DNA from: Steinernema hermaphroditum
Taxonomy: Eukaryota; Nematoda; Chromadorea; Rhabditida; Steinernematidae
Length of the DNA: 64,000 nucleotides
NCBI GenBank assembly: GCA_030435675.1
Contig: CM059622.1
Location: 8,370,001-8,434,000, forward strand
Direction of reading: 5' to 3'
Shown here in pieces: positions 32,970 through 44,510 of this stretch. Within the stretch, counting starts at the first letter, position 1; the number at the start of each line of letters is the position of its first letter. A model generated the notes under the pieces. That model searched no databases. It saw only the letters and a list, made by a program, of their open reading frames with translations, and had not been told where the DNA came from. The translations under genes were made by a program, and so were the position numbers.

Positions 32970-35272
32970 TCCGCGGCCCATGTGAGGGTGATGTTGCCAC
33001 GTCAAGCAAAACTTATGGCAGCGCCACCACATCAAAGAGAGCGAAGTTGATCTGCAAGTTCAGAAATTGTGATGCAGTGTTTGACGCTGAAGATGAACTT
33101 GAAAAGCACCAAGAATTGCATGTGTGTGAATCAAAGAAACGTAGGAAACTGTTCGGAAGCATCCCCGAACAGCCGCAACAAGATTTACACTTCAATCCAA
33201 GTACAGGGTGTTCCATAAGTTCTGTAACGGATTTCAAAATGTGTGTTTTGAGTTGATTTTTTTGCTTTTCACTTATTTTGACGTTTACTGCGCTTTTCTT
33301 GGCCCTTTTTTATCTTATATTTTATCACTGTTTCCCTGATATTCCGCAATATTATAAGAATTTGTCATGGCCTCCAAAGAAAAGAGTTTCGCGGCCGTTT
33401 CGTATTTCGCGGAAGGAGGTCAAAATCGGACATTGGAAAGTTGCTGAATCTGGCTCACGGAAAGCTTGTACCGCAGCGAAACGACTTCTGCGCCTTTATG
33501 AAGCCGCGAAATTCATATAACCTAGTCCTAGAAGTGAAAGACCGAAGAGTGCGCGAACCAGATTGATGATTTAAGGTGTGAAGAAGCGATTTGAGCGAAA
33601 TCCGGAGTGCTACATTAGAAAAATGGCTTTGGACTCCAAAAATATTGAAACCATCCACCCAATGCATTGTGAACGATAACCTGAAGCTAATCTCGCCCAG
33701 AAAATCCACTGGATGCGTGCTGACGCATCACAGAAAGAAGTATAGAAGGGAAAAATGGAAGAGTCTGATAGCCGTGGCCACGAGCAAAGAAATTCGTTGA
33801 CTCCTGTTCACGGATCAATTAATTTTTTCGATTAAATTATTCCCAAATCAGCATAACGAGTGAGTTTTCCATGAGGCAGGCTCTTCTCGATCTGTTGAGT
33901 TCAAAAGGAAACATTTCCCATCGAAGCCCGTCATGGTATGCGCTAAAATATGCGGGATGGGCCAAACGAAACCCGTTTTTATCCAAAAAGGGGTCAGGAT
34001 TGATTCGAAAATCTATCAAGAATGGAATTTGAAGGCATATGTGGCAAGATTCACTTAGGAACACTCTAAAAACGATAATTAGGTGTTCCAGAAAGAGTTG
34101 ATTCCGGCGCATGGACCGAAATTATCGATGGAGGTCGCGAATCAGATCTGCCCCAAGTTAGTGGGGTAAGGACATGTGGCCCTTCATTAGCGCCAACCTG
34201 AGTCCACTGGACTATGCCATCTATGGATTCTTGGAGAGTGAAGTCTCGCGAATCCAGAACACTAGCTTAAACAGTCTGAAGCCATCTCTGGAGCGAGCAT
34301 AGGCGATGAACTGCTCGTGGCCACGACGAAGAATTTTAGAAAACTTCTTGAAGCCTTTTCTCCCACTGAATGTGGCGATTTCAATTAATCGTTATAGATA
34401 ATTGTTCTCCTGGTTCTCTTTCATAGGTGTACCGATTTTCACACGAATCCGTTGGATTTTCGTCGAGATATAGCCATTTTTAGGCGTTACAGAAGTTATG
34501 GAACACCCTGTAATGTAATCAAGTTGTTGTCGTTGCAGTTTCCCCTTGAAAAAGCCGACGACCAGTTCACGGATGCGGAAGAGTTAGTCTCCAATTCTAT
34601 AACTGGTAAGTTTACGAACTCCGCACTGACGTATATTGTACTTTGCCACTCTTAGAATATATTGTCAGCATCCTAGAAGCGGATGCATCGCTTACATGTG
34701 ATCCGAAAGAAATTGACAGCTACAAAGAAAATTATAGCAGCGACGAGGATTACAGCGAGAGTCGGGAAGTACCTCGCACACCTACACGTTTCAAGTATTC
34801 CCGAGCTCAGATGGAAAAAATTATGCAGGACTACGATCAATTCCCCTTCGAAGAAATACAACACAGATATAGGTTGGTTACATCATGAAAGGACATTTCC
34901 AGGTATCGGAAACTGCGCTAAGCACGTGTTTCACATTTTACAGAATGAGGAAATATCTTAACCAGTCTTGACGTTTGGCTGAAAAGGAGATCAAAGAAGA
35001 GCTTCTTCTTGCTTTCGAGGACTGGGAGGGAAAGGGCATGCACATCAATGACCGTGATTTGCAAATCGAAGCTCTCGGAATCGCTCATAAAAAAAATCAT
35101 GCTCAATTTAAGGTGTACCGTTTGGTAATTAATGGTGACTTTCTGCATATTTCAGGCCAGTCCGACTTTTATCACACAATTCAAAAGAAGGAATGGTATC
35201 GTAAGTCGAAAGATTACATACTGAACTACAAGAAAGTCGTTCGTCGACGCCACACGCCAACTACAAATATGT
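32970..35272 (+). CDS. C2H2 plus CENP-B-type HTH protein, interrupted by mariner
   Basis: One exon (about 32970-33202) encodes a single C2H2 finger, CKFRNCDAVFDAEDELEKHQ..H. After the mariner, exons at 34540-34605, 34655-34872, about 34983-35112 and 35157 onward encode QFPLEKADDQFTDAEELV, a charged segment ending FEEIQHRYR, then a CENP-B/Tc5-type DNA-binding region: LLLAFEDWEGKGMHINDRDL, QIEALGIAHKKNHAQFK, and after a 43-bp intron ASPTFITQFKRRNGIVSRKI. This last motif is typical of HTH_Tnp_Tc5/CENP-B domains in nematode proteins. No start codon is in view, the junction around the mariner does not close in phase, and the end (35225 or 35272) is uncertain. It could be a host factor or the DNA-binding half of a pogo/Tc5 element. 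Confidence 0.5.
33202..34512 (+). mobile_element. mariner element with TA duplication, transposase decayed
   Basis: The element is 33204-34510, with inverted ends CAGGGTGTTCCATAAGTTCT and TA on both sides (33202-33203, 34511-34512). The plus-strand transposase starts MASKEKSFAAVSYFAEGG at 33368 but carries many stops and frameshifts. The C-terminal part still reads LSPLDYAIYGFLESEVSRIQ, the usual mariner DDD-region ending. It lies between exons of the C2H2/CENP-B gene. Confidence 0.88.
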
Positions 35273-35344
35273 GAGCGTTTTCGTGAGGAGACAAGATCGT
35301 TAATCGCAAATCACCCTAATAAGGGAAAAGTAAGCCTTCCCATC

Positions 35345-35396
35345 CCCCCGAGCAGGTGGTCCCGAATGGAACACCCTGAGAGCGACACGATTCCCC
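35345..35396 (-). repeat. inverted copy of the 30836-30905 block
   Basis: GAATGGAACACCCTGAGAGC and GACACGATTCCCC match the reverse complement of 30840-30905. It abuts the truncated 3' side of the RTE fragment. Confidence 0.6.
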
Positions 35397-35397
35397 G

Positions 35398-36171
35398 TCA
35401 CACCGGAACCTTCTGCGTCTCGCAGACCTCGTTCAAACTCAGCTTGATGATCTGTGCAGGAACCCCTTGCTGCTGGATAGCCGTCCACACTGCATTTGTC
35501 TCCACACTGTCGAACGCCTTATCGTAATCGACGAAGATGATGAAGAGCAGAAGCCGGTATTCGCGCGATCGCTCCACCAGCTCGTTGACTGCATGCAGGT
35601 GATCGATGGTGGAGAAGTTCTTCCGGAAACCTGCTTGCTCCGCTGGTTGAGCCGAGTACAGAACTCGCTCTATGCGCTGGCTGAGTACTTTCGTAAGCAA
35701 CTTGTAAACGCAGGAGAGGAGCGAGATCGGCCGGTAGTTCTGCAGATCCAGCGGGTCATCTTTCTTGAAAAGGAGGATCGTCGACGAGTCACCCATCTTC
35801 TCCGTGATCGAGCTGGTTTGCAGGCAGGCGTTGAACAGTTTCGTCAATTCCGGCACCAGCACATCTTTTCCCAATTTCAACATTTCCACGGTAATCTTGT
35901 CGATTCCAGGAGCTGTACTACTTCTCATCTTCCTTAGCGCTTCTTCGACTTTGCTCTGCGGTAGTGCTGGACATTCTTCGATGGACTCGGGCTCGTTGTA
36001 TTCGACTCTGACGGTGGAGGCGTAGAGGGACTCGTAGAACTCCTTCACCGTCCGTTGGAGATCCGTCGTTGTCGTGCAGACGTTTCCTTCATTATCGCGT
36101 AGCCGAATAAGCCTTCTTCGTCCTATTGCTGCTTTTCTCCTAGCAGTATGTAGTCCTCGATTGCTTCTCAC
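35398..36171 (-). pseudogene. RTE-type non-LTR reverse transcriptase fragment
   Basis: An open minus-strand frame of about 250 codons encodes RT fingers and palm: APGIDKITVEMLKLG, STILLFKKDDPLDLQNYRPI, SLLSCVYKLLTKVLSQRIER, EQAGFRKNFSTIDHLHAVNE and FVDYDKAFDSVE (palm block A). It stops before the FADD box, cut near 35397. The N-terminal side loses frame near 36170. Closely related to the RTE at 43255-44496. Confidence 0.8.
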
Positions 36172-36613
36172 CGCTTCTTCGACGAGGCGTTGGTGATGTC
36201 CTCTCCTCTAGAGATCGGACAGTGGCGAACTGTTGAGCTCGAGCACGGCGAAGACATTGTTTGGTCCGAAATTTGTCGCCGCATGCAGCTGCTCTGATGT
36301 TATCGCGGATAAGCTCCTTTTTCTCCGAGTGCTTTTCCAGAACGCGTGTAGAGATCGCATTGTTGGTGTCCGCTGTTCTTCCTCCTTTCTTCTTAATCTG
36401 TGCGATAGCTTCTCGTCGAACTTGCATCCCATCGGAGTCCTCCTTTGCTCTCGGTTCGCATACATGCGGCTTCTGAGGGTCCAGCGGGTTGGTGAGAAAG
36501 ACGTTCTCACCGACATCGATGACGATTGTAGGAAGGTCCGACCGCCGATTCTTCAGGACAGTACGACATCCGGTGCACGGGTAAGTGCCCTTGATTTGTC
36601 CGGAAGCCGTCAA
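36172..36613 (-). pseudogene. RTE linker plus MULE-type zinc-binding segment
   Basis: The minus-strand frame first encodes a Cys-rich stretch (YPCTGCRTVLKNR ... DVGENVFLTNPLDPQKPHVC) like the zinc-binding N-terminal region of nematode MULE or FLYWCH proteins, then basic sequence leading into the RTE region. It looks like a chimeric junction of two element relics. Assignment is tentative. Confidence 0.4.
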
Positions 36614-36652
36614 ATAATTGGCACGAAGCTTAGTTTAGGTATAGACATACAG

Positions 36653-37815
36653 GGTTATCCATAAATACTGTCACGCATAAAAACAACGCCAACTTTTCCC
36701 ACGACTGACAAAACAACCCGTTTTTTATACCATTCGAAAGAGCATGAAATTCTGAACAAGTTACAATCAAGAAAATTCGAAATGGCTTCCTCGGGCGGCG
36801 ATACAGGGTCAAAAACGCCTCTGGAAATTCTTCAAGATTCCCGCAGCGACTTCCGGCGTTATTTCCTTCCAAGCGGTCTGCAGAGCGCGCTTCACGGAAT
36901 CCACACTAGCGTGGCTTGTAGAGCAGATTTTTTGCTCCAGGACTGAGCAAACATCGAAGTTGAGAGAGTTGAAAAGCGGAAAGTGCGGCGGCCAAACATT
37001 TCTCCTCCGACCCATCTTTTCCCCAAATTCTTCCAATTCTTCCAGTAAACAATTCGTGTCCTTGGCTCCATGGCCAGGCGTTTAGTCCTACTGAAACGTC
37101 CATGCAGTGTTGGGGGGCAGATCTAGGACCCACGATTTCACTACGCCGCCCAGATCCAGGTTTTGGCAGTTCTTACCATTGCAGGTCACCCTTTTTTCCA
37201 TGGACTTCGAAGAAAACCAGCTCCAGGTTCCCAAGTTCAGAAACCCCGGCCCAAACCATGATGGATTGTGGGGAATGGCTCTTTTCGGCAGTGATGTTGC
37301 TGGGAAGGCCTTTCGGAAGACGTTCACGGTGATCCCGGGTGTTTCCCAGCGGCTATACGGTGAAAATCTTCTAATGCGAGAATATAATGCTCTGGAGGCT
37401 CCCACCGCGGCCCTGGGCCTTCATCTTCTTCGCTTTCTCCTTTTTTTCAACCTTCATTCGATCGCTCAAAGGCTGTCCGCGCACCACTTTGTAGGGATGG
37501 ACCCCTAGATCTTGTTCCACCAGTCTTGTGACCGATGACGCGCTGATTGGTGTTCCCTGGCCAGCTTTCTCATGTACCATGCTGGATTCTGGTTACTTTT
37601 CTTCCTGATGCTTTCTCTGGTTCTGGGAGTCCTGGCGGAGCGCGGCCTTCCACGTCACTGACGGTCCTTGACTCCAGCAGTCTCCTGGTAACGTTTAATC
37701 ACGCGATGAACTTGCATTAAATGAGGATTCAACGTCTTCGAAATCTTGGGTATTGGCATTCCACGCTTGTGGTAGGCGACGATGGAAAAATGGTTTTTTT
37801 CTGAGACCATTCTTC
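36653..37815 (-). pseudogene. mariner-family transposase relic (second mariner)
   Basis: One inverted-end-like motif, ACAGGGTTATCCATAAATAC, lies at 36649. On the minus strand the transposase can be followed from VSEKNHFSIVAYHKRGMPIP (HTH) through ASSVTRLVEQDLGVHPYKVV, WETPGITVNVFRKAFPA, LDLPPNTAWTFQ and WPPHFPLFNSLNFDVCSVLE to VKRALQTAWKEITPE. At least four frameshifts or stops interrupt it. LNF replaces the usual LDY/LDF at the third catalytic aspartate, so it is inactive. Confidence 0.8.
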
Positions 37816-38139
37816 TGAATAGCAGCGCATAAAATAGCAAAGCAAATAGCAGTTCTAGATCAGAAAAGCATGCAGAACATGAATAAAGCAAATGCCGGAG
37901 AGGAAAATGCAGAAAAGCGCGAAAAATTCAAGAGTTCCGAACGCGTGTCGTTCCGAAGAGTCGTCGTCAGTAAGCAGAGTCGTCATCGTCCATACTGATC
38001 GGCGTAATGATCAGATTCCTGCATCCATGGCGGTTGTTGAAGTTCCAAGTTACACTACCGTAAGGCATGTTGTGTACGTTCAGGAGTACTTACTACAAGT
38101 ATGACCTCGAGGGAAGAAGGCCTAGTATTTTTGCAACAA
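37816..38139. other. non-coding stretch
   Basis: No gene or repeat is supported. The matching right end of the second mariner was not found here. Confidence 0.4.
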
Positions 38140-38765
38140 TATCACTGGAGGGCAGGGGTCGTTTTGTGCCCCCAGCGACCGGTCGGGTCATCCGCTCGCT
38201 CTCTCTGAGGCTGTCTGAGCCGATTGAGTTGAGTGAGCGGTCGTTCTCGGCCGTCGTTGTTGGCGCAATGATCGCCCCGGCTTCCAGAAGGCCTGGAACA
38301 CCAGGGAGCCGTAGTTCCACCGTCTTGCCAAGAAGCCCGTCACTGCCGCCCGACTCCACTCGCGCCGCCAGAGAAGCCGAAGAACTGCCACAATTCCGAA
38401 GTCCGCGTCGCCAGCTGCCCTGATGGTTCCCGGTTCTCCTGCTGTGCTCCGACAACGCGTTTCGCCTCCATGCCTGTTCTTCACTCGTGCCGCCCGCGGA
38501 AGCCGCCGAAGAAGCTCCTCAACTCCAACGTCCGCGCCGCCACCCGAGCTGAAGATGGGCTTGCTGTGTTCCACCGTCTCCGGGGTCAACTTTTCGCCTC
38601 TCTGATGCCCGCGCACACTAATGGGATCGCCGTGCTCTACTCTGATGTGCCGAAGTCAGAAGAGTGACTACGGAGTGATAATGTGTTTCTTGTGCATATA
38701 TATGACGTCTCGCAAGGCGTAAGCCTTTGATACGAGAAATAAACTCGTGAAACTCGTGAAACATC
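38140..38765 (+). repeat. repeat family A, copy 3 (longest)
   Basis: It has the same blocks as copies 1 and 2: GTCTGAGCCGATTGAGTTGA, GGAACACCAGGGAGCCGTAG, CGCGCACACTAATGGGATCG, and a tail with AATAAACTCGTGAAACTCGT. It ends in two direct CTCGTGAAA repeats followed by CATCACTGGAGGG, which also occurs at 38144, just before the head, and so may be part of a target duplication. No protein is recognised. Confidence 0.65.
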
Positions 38766-38924
38766 ACTGGAGGGGTGTGGTATGACTAGTCCAGGGAAGA
38801 CAGAGACAAGTGGTGAACTCAATCCCGAATACACATGTTAAAACCACATTAAATTGGACTCTGGAGTAGTATTTACATTCATAGTGATTCAATTTTTGAT
38901 TGAAACTGGCATTTTTGTAAAAAG

Positions 38925-39008
38925 TAATGCTTTGTGCAAACTGATCGTTTGTGCAAACTGATGCTTTGTGCAAACTTTATTGTGCAAAGTGATGCTTTGT
39001 TCAAACTG
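38925..39008 (+). repeat. short tandem repeat, TTTGTGCAAACTGATG unit
   Basis: Five imperfect copies of a 16-22-bp unit based on CTTTGTGCAAACTGAT. It abuts the truncated 5' end of the Bel/Pao element. Confidence 0.75.
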
Positions 39009-39040
39009 CACTTTTCCCCCGGCACGCCCTGCAGCGCATC

Positions 39041-39430
39041 ATGCGCAACGCCGAGCTCCATCGGCATGACTCTCCGCGGGAAGCGATCACCACCATGGCT
39101 GTTCACAGCACCCCAAAGGTACAGAACGAACGCCGAAACGGTCAGCATTCCAGAGCGAACCCCACGTCCCAGCGCACGGCTACCCCGACCGCCCAGTCCG
39201 AGTCTTTCTGCGCCTTCTACCATGGCGGACAGCACACCACGGAAACCTGCCGTGCCTTCTCCACCCCAGAAGATCGCCGCACCCGTGCCAAGGACCTGAA
39301 GGCCTGCTTCCGTTGCCTGAAGACCGGCCACGACGCCCGTCGCTGCAGAAACCAAGAAGAGATGCTCCCACTGCGGCCGCAGCCATCACACCCTCTTGTG
39401 CCTTGGAGAGAAGCCCACCGCCGCTCCTGT
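39041..39430 (+). pseudogene. Bel/Pao no. 1 gag C-terminus with zinc knuckles
   Basis: Encodes CAFYHGGQHTTETC and CFRCLKTGHDARRC, two knuckle-type motifs as in Pao Gag, resembling the Gag at 7536-8939. The N-terminal two thirds are missing and a frameshift follows about 39350. Confidence 0.8.
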
Positions 39431-40310
39431 TTCCACTGCTCCTGCTCCTTCAACCGGTCCTGAAATCATCACCTCCGCTCCCGCTGTGGTCTCCGTTGGC
39501 GCCGCTAACCCGTCGATCCCGCATCCGCCATCCATCCGAACGTCGACTACGAAGAATACGCCATCGACATCGAACAACAGACCGGCACACTCCGCAGACT
39601 CCAGTGCCTCTGCAAAGACCCTCCCGTCAATGAAGACCAAGCCGCCTGGAACCTATTCCTCAAGACGGTCACCTTTGAAGACAGCCGCTACCATGTCAGC
39701 CTTCCCCTGAAGTCACGCGACACGCCCATTCCGTCCAACATCGGCCTCGCTGTCCAGAGCCTTGTCTCCCTCGCCGCCAGCACGTCAAAGAAGCCCCATA
39801 TCAAGACTCAGATCGACCTCATCCTGCAAGACTGGCTCGACCGCGACATCATCGAAGTCGTACCCGAAGATGAGATTGACAATGATTGGATGCGCTATCA
39901 TCCATATCACATCGTTGAGAAGGCCACGTCCACGACGACCAAGTTCCGCATGGTCCACAACGCCTCCGCCCAAACCAAAGGCAATCCGTCCTTCAACCAG
40001 CTGCCTTACCGAGGACCAGTCATGCTCACCTCCTTGCTCGCATTTCGTGAACACCCGATCGCGTCCGTGGCCGACGTCGAGAAAGCATTCCTCATGGTGG
40101 GAGTCAACAAACCCGACCGCGACCTGTTACGCTTCCTGGTCCCGAAGAACTGGAACCACCGCATCGACCGCAGCAATCTCATCGCCTACCGCGTCAATTT
40201 CGGCACCGTCTCAAGTCCCTTCCTTCTGGTTGGGGTTCTCGACATGCACTTCCACAAACACGACACCCCCTTGGACCGCGAACTCCGCGAGTACACGTAC
40301 GTGGACAATG

Positions 40311-40611
40311 TTACGTCTTGCCGTAACAATGTTTGAGGGAGCTAGGAGCTCTACCTGGTGGGAGACCTCAAACTTGGGTAATTAAACCTTTATGTACAAA
40401 TAACACGTAACAAATAAAGGCGCGAACACATAAGCACATGAACGCGCTAGTCAACACAAACATAAGGCTGGCGCGATATGAATGGAAGAGACAGAGAGCG
40501 GTCGCTAGCCTAGACAACATAGACAACACGCAGACAAGTACGGTGACCAAGCGCGGTGAGACGCAGACGAACATTGAACAAGAGAATCAATGCGTGTGGT
40601 CAGCACGCAAC
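40311..40611 (+). mobile_element. 300-bp insertion within the RT palm box
   Basis: The RT frame is cut after the bases for YVDN (GACAATG) and resumes at GACAACG, giving a 7-bp near-perfect duplication. The inserted DNA has no gene; a TTACGTCTTGCCGTAAC hairpin lies at its left edge. Class not identified. Confidence 0.6.
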
Positions 40612-42507
40612 AGACAACGTACTGCTCGGTGCCAGCTCCCGCGACGAAGCCGCCCACAACATGGACCGCGCATGTTCCCGTTTCGATGAGCTCGGAATGA
40701 ACCTACGAGATCGGCTCTCATCGGACGCCGTACTCAACAAAGCCTGGAACGCCCCTTCGAAGGCCACCTCCTTCCTCGGCATCCTGAACCACCCCTCGAC
40801 AAAGCGCCAACTCCTCCGGCAAATCAGCACCTTCTACGACCTTTTGGGACTCTGCTCCCCGGCGACCCTCCCATTCCGTCTCCTCATCCAACAGCTATGG
40901 AAAACCGGAAAAAACTGGGACGACCAGCTCAGCGAGGCAGACAGGAAGACCTGGGACAAGCTCACCGCGCAGCAAGAAGCCACGATCAGTCTCCCCCGAC
41001 GGATCTCGCTCCTCTCGGACCCGCACGACCTGCACGTCACGACCGGGCTCACGATCCCCCGCATTGAACTCCTGGCCGCCCTCATCGGCACCTGATTCGC
41101 CACTAGCATCATCCAGTCGGTGATCCTCCCGCTTTCCGGCCGCACGTTCATCTGGAGCGACAGTTCCTGCGTACTGAACTGGATCAAGAACACTGACGCC
41201 AACGTTCCGATCTTCATCCTGCGCCGACTACAGGAAATCCGCTCCCATCCGTACATTTTCCACTACGTCAACACGGCCGTCAACCCAGCTGCTTTGGCCA
41301 CCCGAGGAAGCACTATGGAGCAGCTACAGCACCACCGGATCTGGCAGCACGGTCCCCCATTCCTGTCTCAGCCGGAATCCACATGGCCTGACGACATCCC
41401 GCAGATCACCAGCCTACCGGAAGAAGACGCGTCCCCGGCACCTCGCCTCACCGCAGCAGCCATCACCGTCCCAGAGCCCATCAGCCTGCCTCTCGACCTG
41501 GACCGCTTCAGCTCCCTTGACAAGGTCATCAACATCGTCCTCCTTGTCCTGTTGGCGATCTACAAGTTCTCAAAGGCAAGACTCGCCCATCCCCCCGAGC
41601 AGCCCTCCGACTCCTCGTACGCCACGAGCAAGAAGTCCATCCGCCACCTGATGCTGACATGACCCGCCTAGACATGTTCCGAGACCAGTTCAACATTCTC
41701 CGCTCTGCCGGACGCATCAATGCCAGCGCTCTCCCTCCAGACGCCACCAACCCGGTCTACCTTCCCCGTCAGAGCCGCCTGTCCCGACTCATCGTCCAGG
41801 CCGTCCACGCCCGAAACGCCCACGCCAGTGCACCTCACACAGCGGCCCAACTGAAGCTCTACTTTCACATCCCTCGCCTGGCCTCCTTCGTGAAGACGGT
41901 CCTCGACCAGTACACCGGTTGCCGAAGAACCACATCCTCACCGTTCCAGCAACCGCCAGTTCCACAACCCCCTGGTAGTCGTGTCAACCGAAGCCAGCCC
42001 TTCGAATCCACCGGCATGGACTACGCAGGTCCATTCACCGTCAGCACTGTCCACGGAATCGTCAAAGTCTGGGCCGCCCTCTTCACCTGCTTCACAACTC
42101 GAGCTGCACACTACGAGACCGCACACGACCTATCTTCGCTCGAATTCCTTCGTTGCTTCCGACGCCTGGACTCCTCAGCGACAATGGCACCAACTATCGG
42201 GGCGCCTCTCGCATCGTCAGAGCACTGGCCGCCTCATCAGACGTACAAGACTTCACCTCCAACAACAACATCGAATGGACCTTCCTCCCAGTGATGGTCC
42301 CTTGGGCCGGCGGACTCACAAGGGACTGTTCCCAAGTGATACGCGCAGATCGAGCTGATATTTGGCACAGTGATAGGGGTGTATCTGAGAAGTCAAGCAC
42401 ACATAAACTCGCGTGCCAAAAATGAAGCTATCCACCCTAAAAGGCCCTAAAGTTACCAAAATGCACAACACTCAGTACTAGTAGAATTTAATTGCAATGG
42501 GACGTTG

Positions 42508-42575
42508 TGCTTGTGTGGTCGAGGGGTAGTGCTCTGAGACGCCAGTCTACGGTCTCGGGTTCGACCCCAGCCGTG
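42508..42575 (+). other. tRNA-like module, family 1 left arm
   Basis: A-box-like TGTGGTCGAGGGGTAGTGC and, 25 bp on, B box GGGTTCGACCCC with a closing T-stem. The acceptor stem does not close convincingly. It points inward from the CAAGGGA terminus, about 195 bp away. Confidence 0.65.
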
Positions 42576-42872
42576 TTTCACTATGCTTCCATCTTCTTTC
42601 TTCTAACCATAACAGCATATTTTCGTTTAGCGTTTACCAACGCTGGTCTTTGGTTTGGAGCCCTTTGCAGGAATCGGAACTGGTAACCCGAATTTCACCT
42701 TTGTCATGGAGTTGTTTTTCATTCTTTGGCGTTCCCCTCTCTCCGTTTATCGTTTAAGATGTCACAACGGCAGATCCTATTCGATTCTGGCCAATACAAA
42801 CACATATACGCGTAAACGCCTTCTGAAAGTCGCGTTTTATTTAATATAGCCAACTTTGCTGGACCAACGGCA

Positions 42873-42950
42873 ACTGTTTATGTGGTCGAGCTGGATAGTC
42901 TCTTGGTTGCCGTTCTTGAGATCCAGGTTCGACACCCATGCCAGCCGTTC
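42873..42950 (+). other. tRNA-like module in the family 1 interior
   Basis: ATGTGGTCGAGCTGGATAG followed by CCAGGTTCGACACCC. Similar to the family 3 modules. It probably derives from another nested element end. Confidence 0.5.
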
Positions 42951-43177
42951 TTCTTTGGTTTGATGTCCTGAGGTAAATAGCAAAAGAGAGGGGACCGTGA
43001 AAGAACGAAAAAACGCTTCGCCACAAAAGTGAAATCTGGGTTACCAGTTCCGATTCGTGCAAAGGGTTTTTTTAGTCTACATTTGATGCAAAACAAAAAA
43101 CGGTGTTGTTAAACACTAGGAAACATAATAATGTACAGTTTCGGTGAAAAGAAGGAAAATCGAAAAATAGAAGATTC

Positions 43178-43252
43178 CCTGTGGGAATCGAACCCTAGAC
43201 CGCAGACTGGCGTCTCAGAGCACTACCCCTTGACCACACGAGCACAACGCGA
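43178..43252 (-). other. tRNA-like module, family 1 right arm
   Basis: On the minus strand: CGTGTGGTCAAGGGGTAGTG, then GGGTTCGATTCCC. It is about 85% identical to the left-arm module and points inward from the right terminus; the RTE insertion now separates it from that terminus. Confidence 0.65.
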
Positions 43253-44510
43253 CGATTTACGATTTACGATTTATTTGTGGAATCTTCAACATTACATCGA
43301 GCCACACCCCATATGAATCCATTGTTGTCGGTCCTCTACTCGTGCCCGTTGTCGCCACCGTTGCATTCCGAGTTTCTTCGTGAAATCATCTCGCCATCTG
43401 GTCCTCGGTCTTCCGATGGGGCGCGTCGTCGGTGGCCGCCATTCTTCGAGCTTCGTCGACCACTTCTCAGGCAGTTCACGAGCAGTCTTCCAGGCGTAGT
43501 TCCACTTCCTTCTTGTCGCTGATCCGTGGGCGTCCTTCAGCTTCGTTACTCCTCTCAGCCACTCGTTCGTCCTTCTGTCCAGGAGCCTTACGCGGAGCAT
43601 TCTTCGTTCCATTCGACGCTGACTGGTTTCCAACTTTCTTCGTGCTGCTTTCGTCAGCGTCCAGGTTTCACAACCGTACAGCATCGCCGGTAGCACGCAC
43701 TGGTTGAAGAGTCTTCTTTTCCACCGCATCAGGACTGAAGGCGACGTCAGGAACTCCTGGTACTTGCGGAAGACGTTCCAGCCTCTGCGTATCCTTCGTC
43801 CCACTTCTTTCAGATAGTTTCTCGCGAGGCGGACTTCTTGGCCGAGGTAGACGAAGGCTTCGACTTGTTCCAGAGCGTTTCCGTTCAGGAGGATCGTCGC
43901 TTCTTCGTTCGCCATGATCTTCGTCTTCTCTGCGTTGATCTTGAGGCCGCTCCGGAGGGACACTTCGTTGAGTTCGTCGACCATCTTCTGCAGCTCTTCC
44001 TCCGACGTGGCCACCAGTGCGATATCGTCTGCAAACCGGAGGTTGGACAGCCTCTCACCATTGACGATGAGTCCGCAGTTCGTCCAGTCGAGTTCGCGGA
44101 AGATTTACTCGAGCGTCGCCGTGAAGAGCTTCGGGCTGATGACGTCTCCCTGCCGGACCCCTCGCTGGATGTTGATCGGCACACGGTCTTCTCCTAACTG
44201 GATGTGACTCGCGGCTTCATCTTGGATCCTCCGGAGGAGGGCGACGATCTGCCGTGGCACACCTTGCCGTTCGATTGCTTTCCAGATCGCGTTGGCTTCT
44301 ACCGTGTCGAAGGCCTTCTCAAAATCGACGAAGACGATGTAGATCGGGACATGGTATTCGCGAGTCTTCTCCAGCAGCTCGTTGACGGCGTGTAGGTGGT
44401 CGATCGTCGAGAAGTTTCTTCTGAATCCGGCCTGTTCCACTGGCTGGGCGGCGTCCAAAACGTGCTCAATCCGTTGCACGATTGTCTTCGTGAGTGAGCA
44501 CAACGCGACA
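43241..44510 (-). mobile_element. 5'-truncated RTE retrotransposon with 14-bp target duplication
   Basis: The copy occupies about 43255-44496 on the minus strand, with direct repeats GAGCACAACGCGAC on both sides (43241-43254, 44497-44510). Its 3' end has tandem TAAATCG units, typical of RTE tails. The coding part runs from the RT palm (FVDFEKAFDTVE) through RRIQ.., RGVRQGDVISPKLF, a single stop near 44105, LRFADDIALVATSEEELQ (the FADD box) to the C-terminal region with RPIGRPRTRWRDDF. The target-primed insertion is clean and fairly recent. Confidence 0.88.

Noticed and set aside
38188..38616. Protein-coding gene in repeat family A
   Set aside because: Overlapping frames on both strands are not conserved among the copies, which differ by frame-breaking indels.
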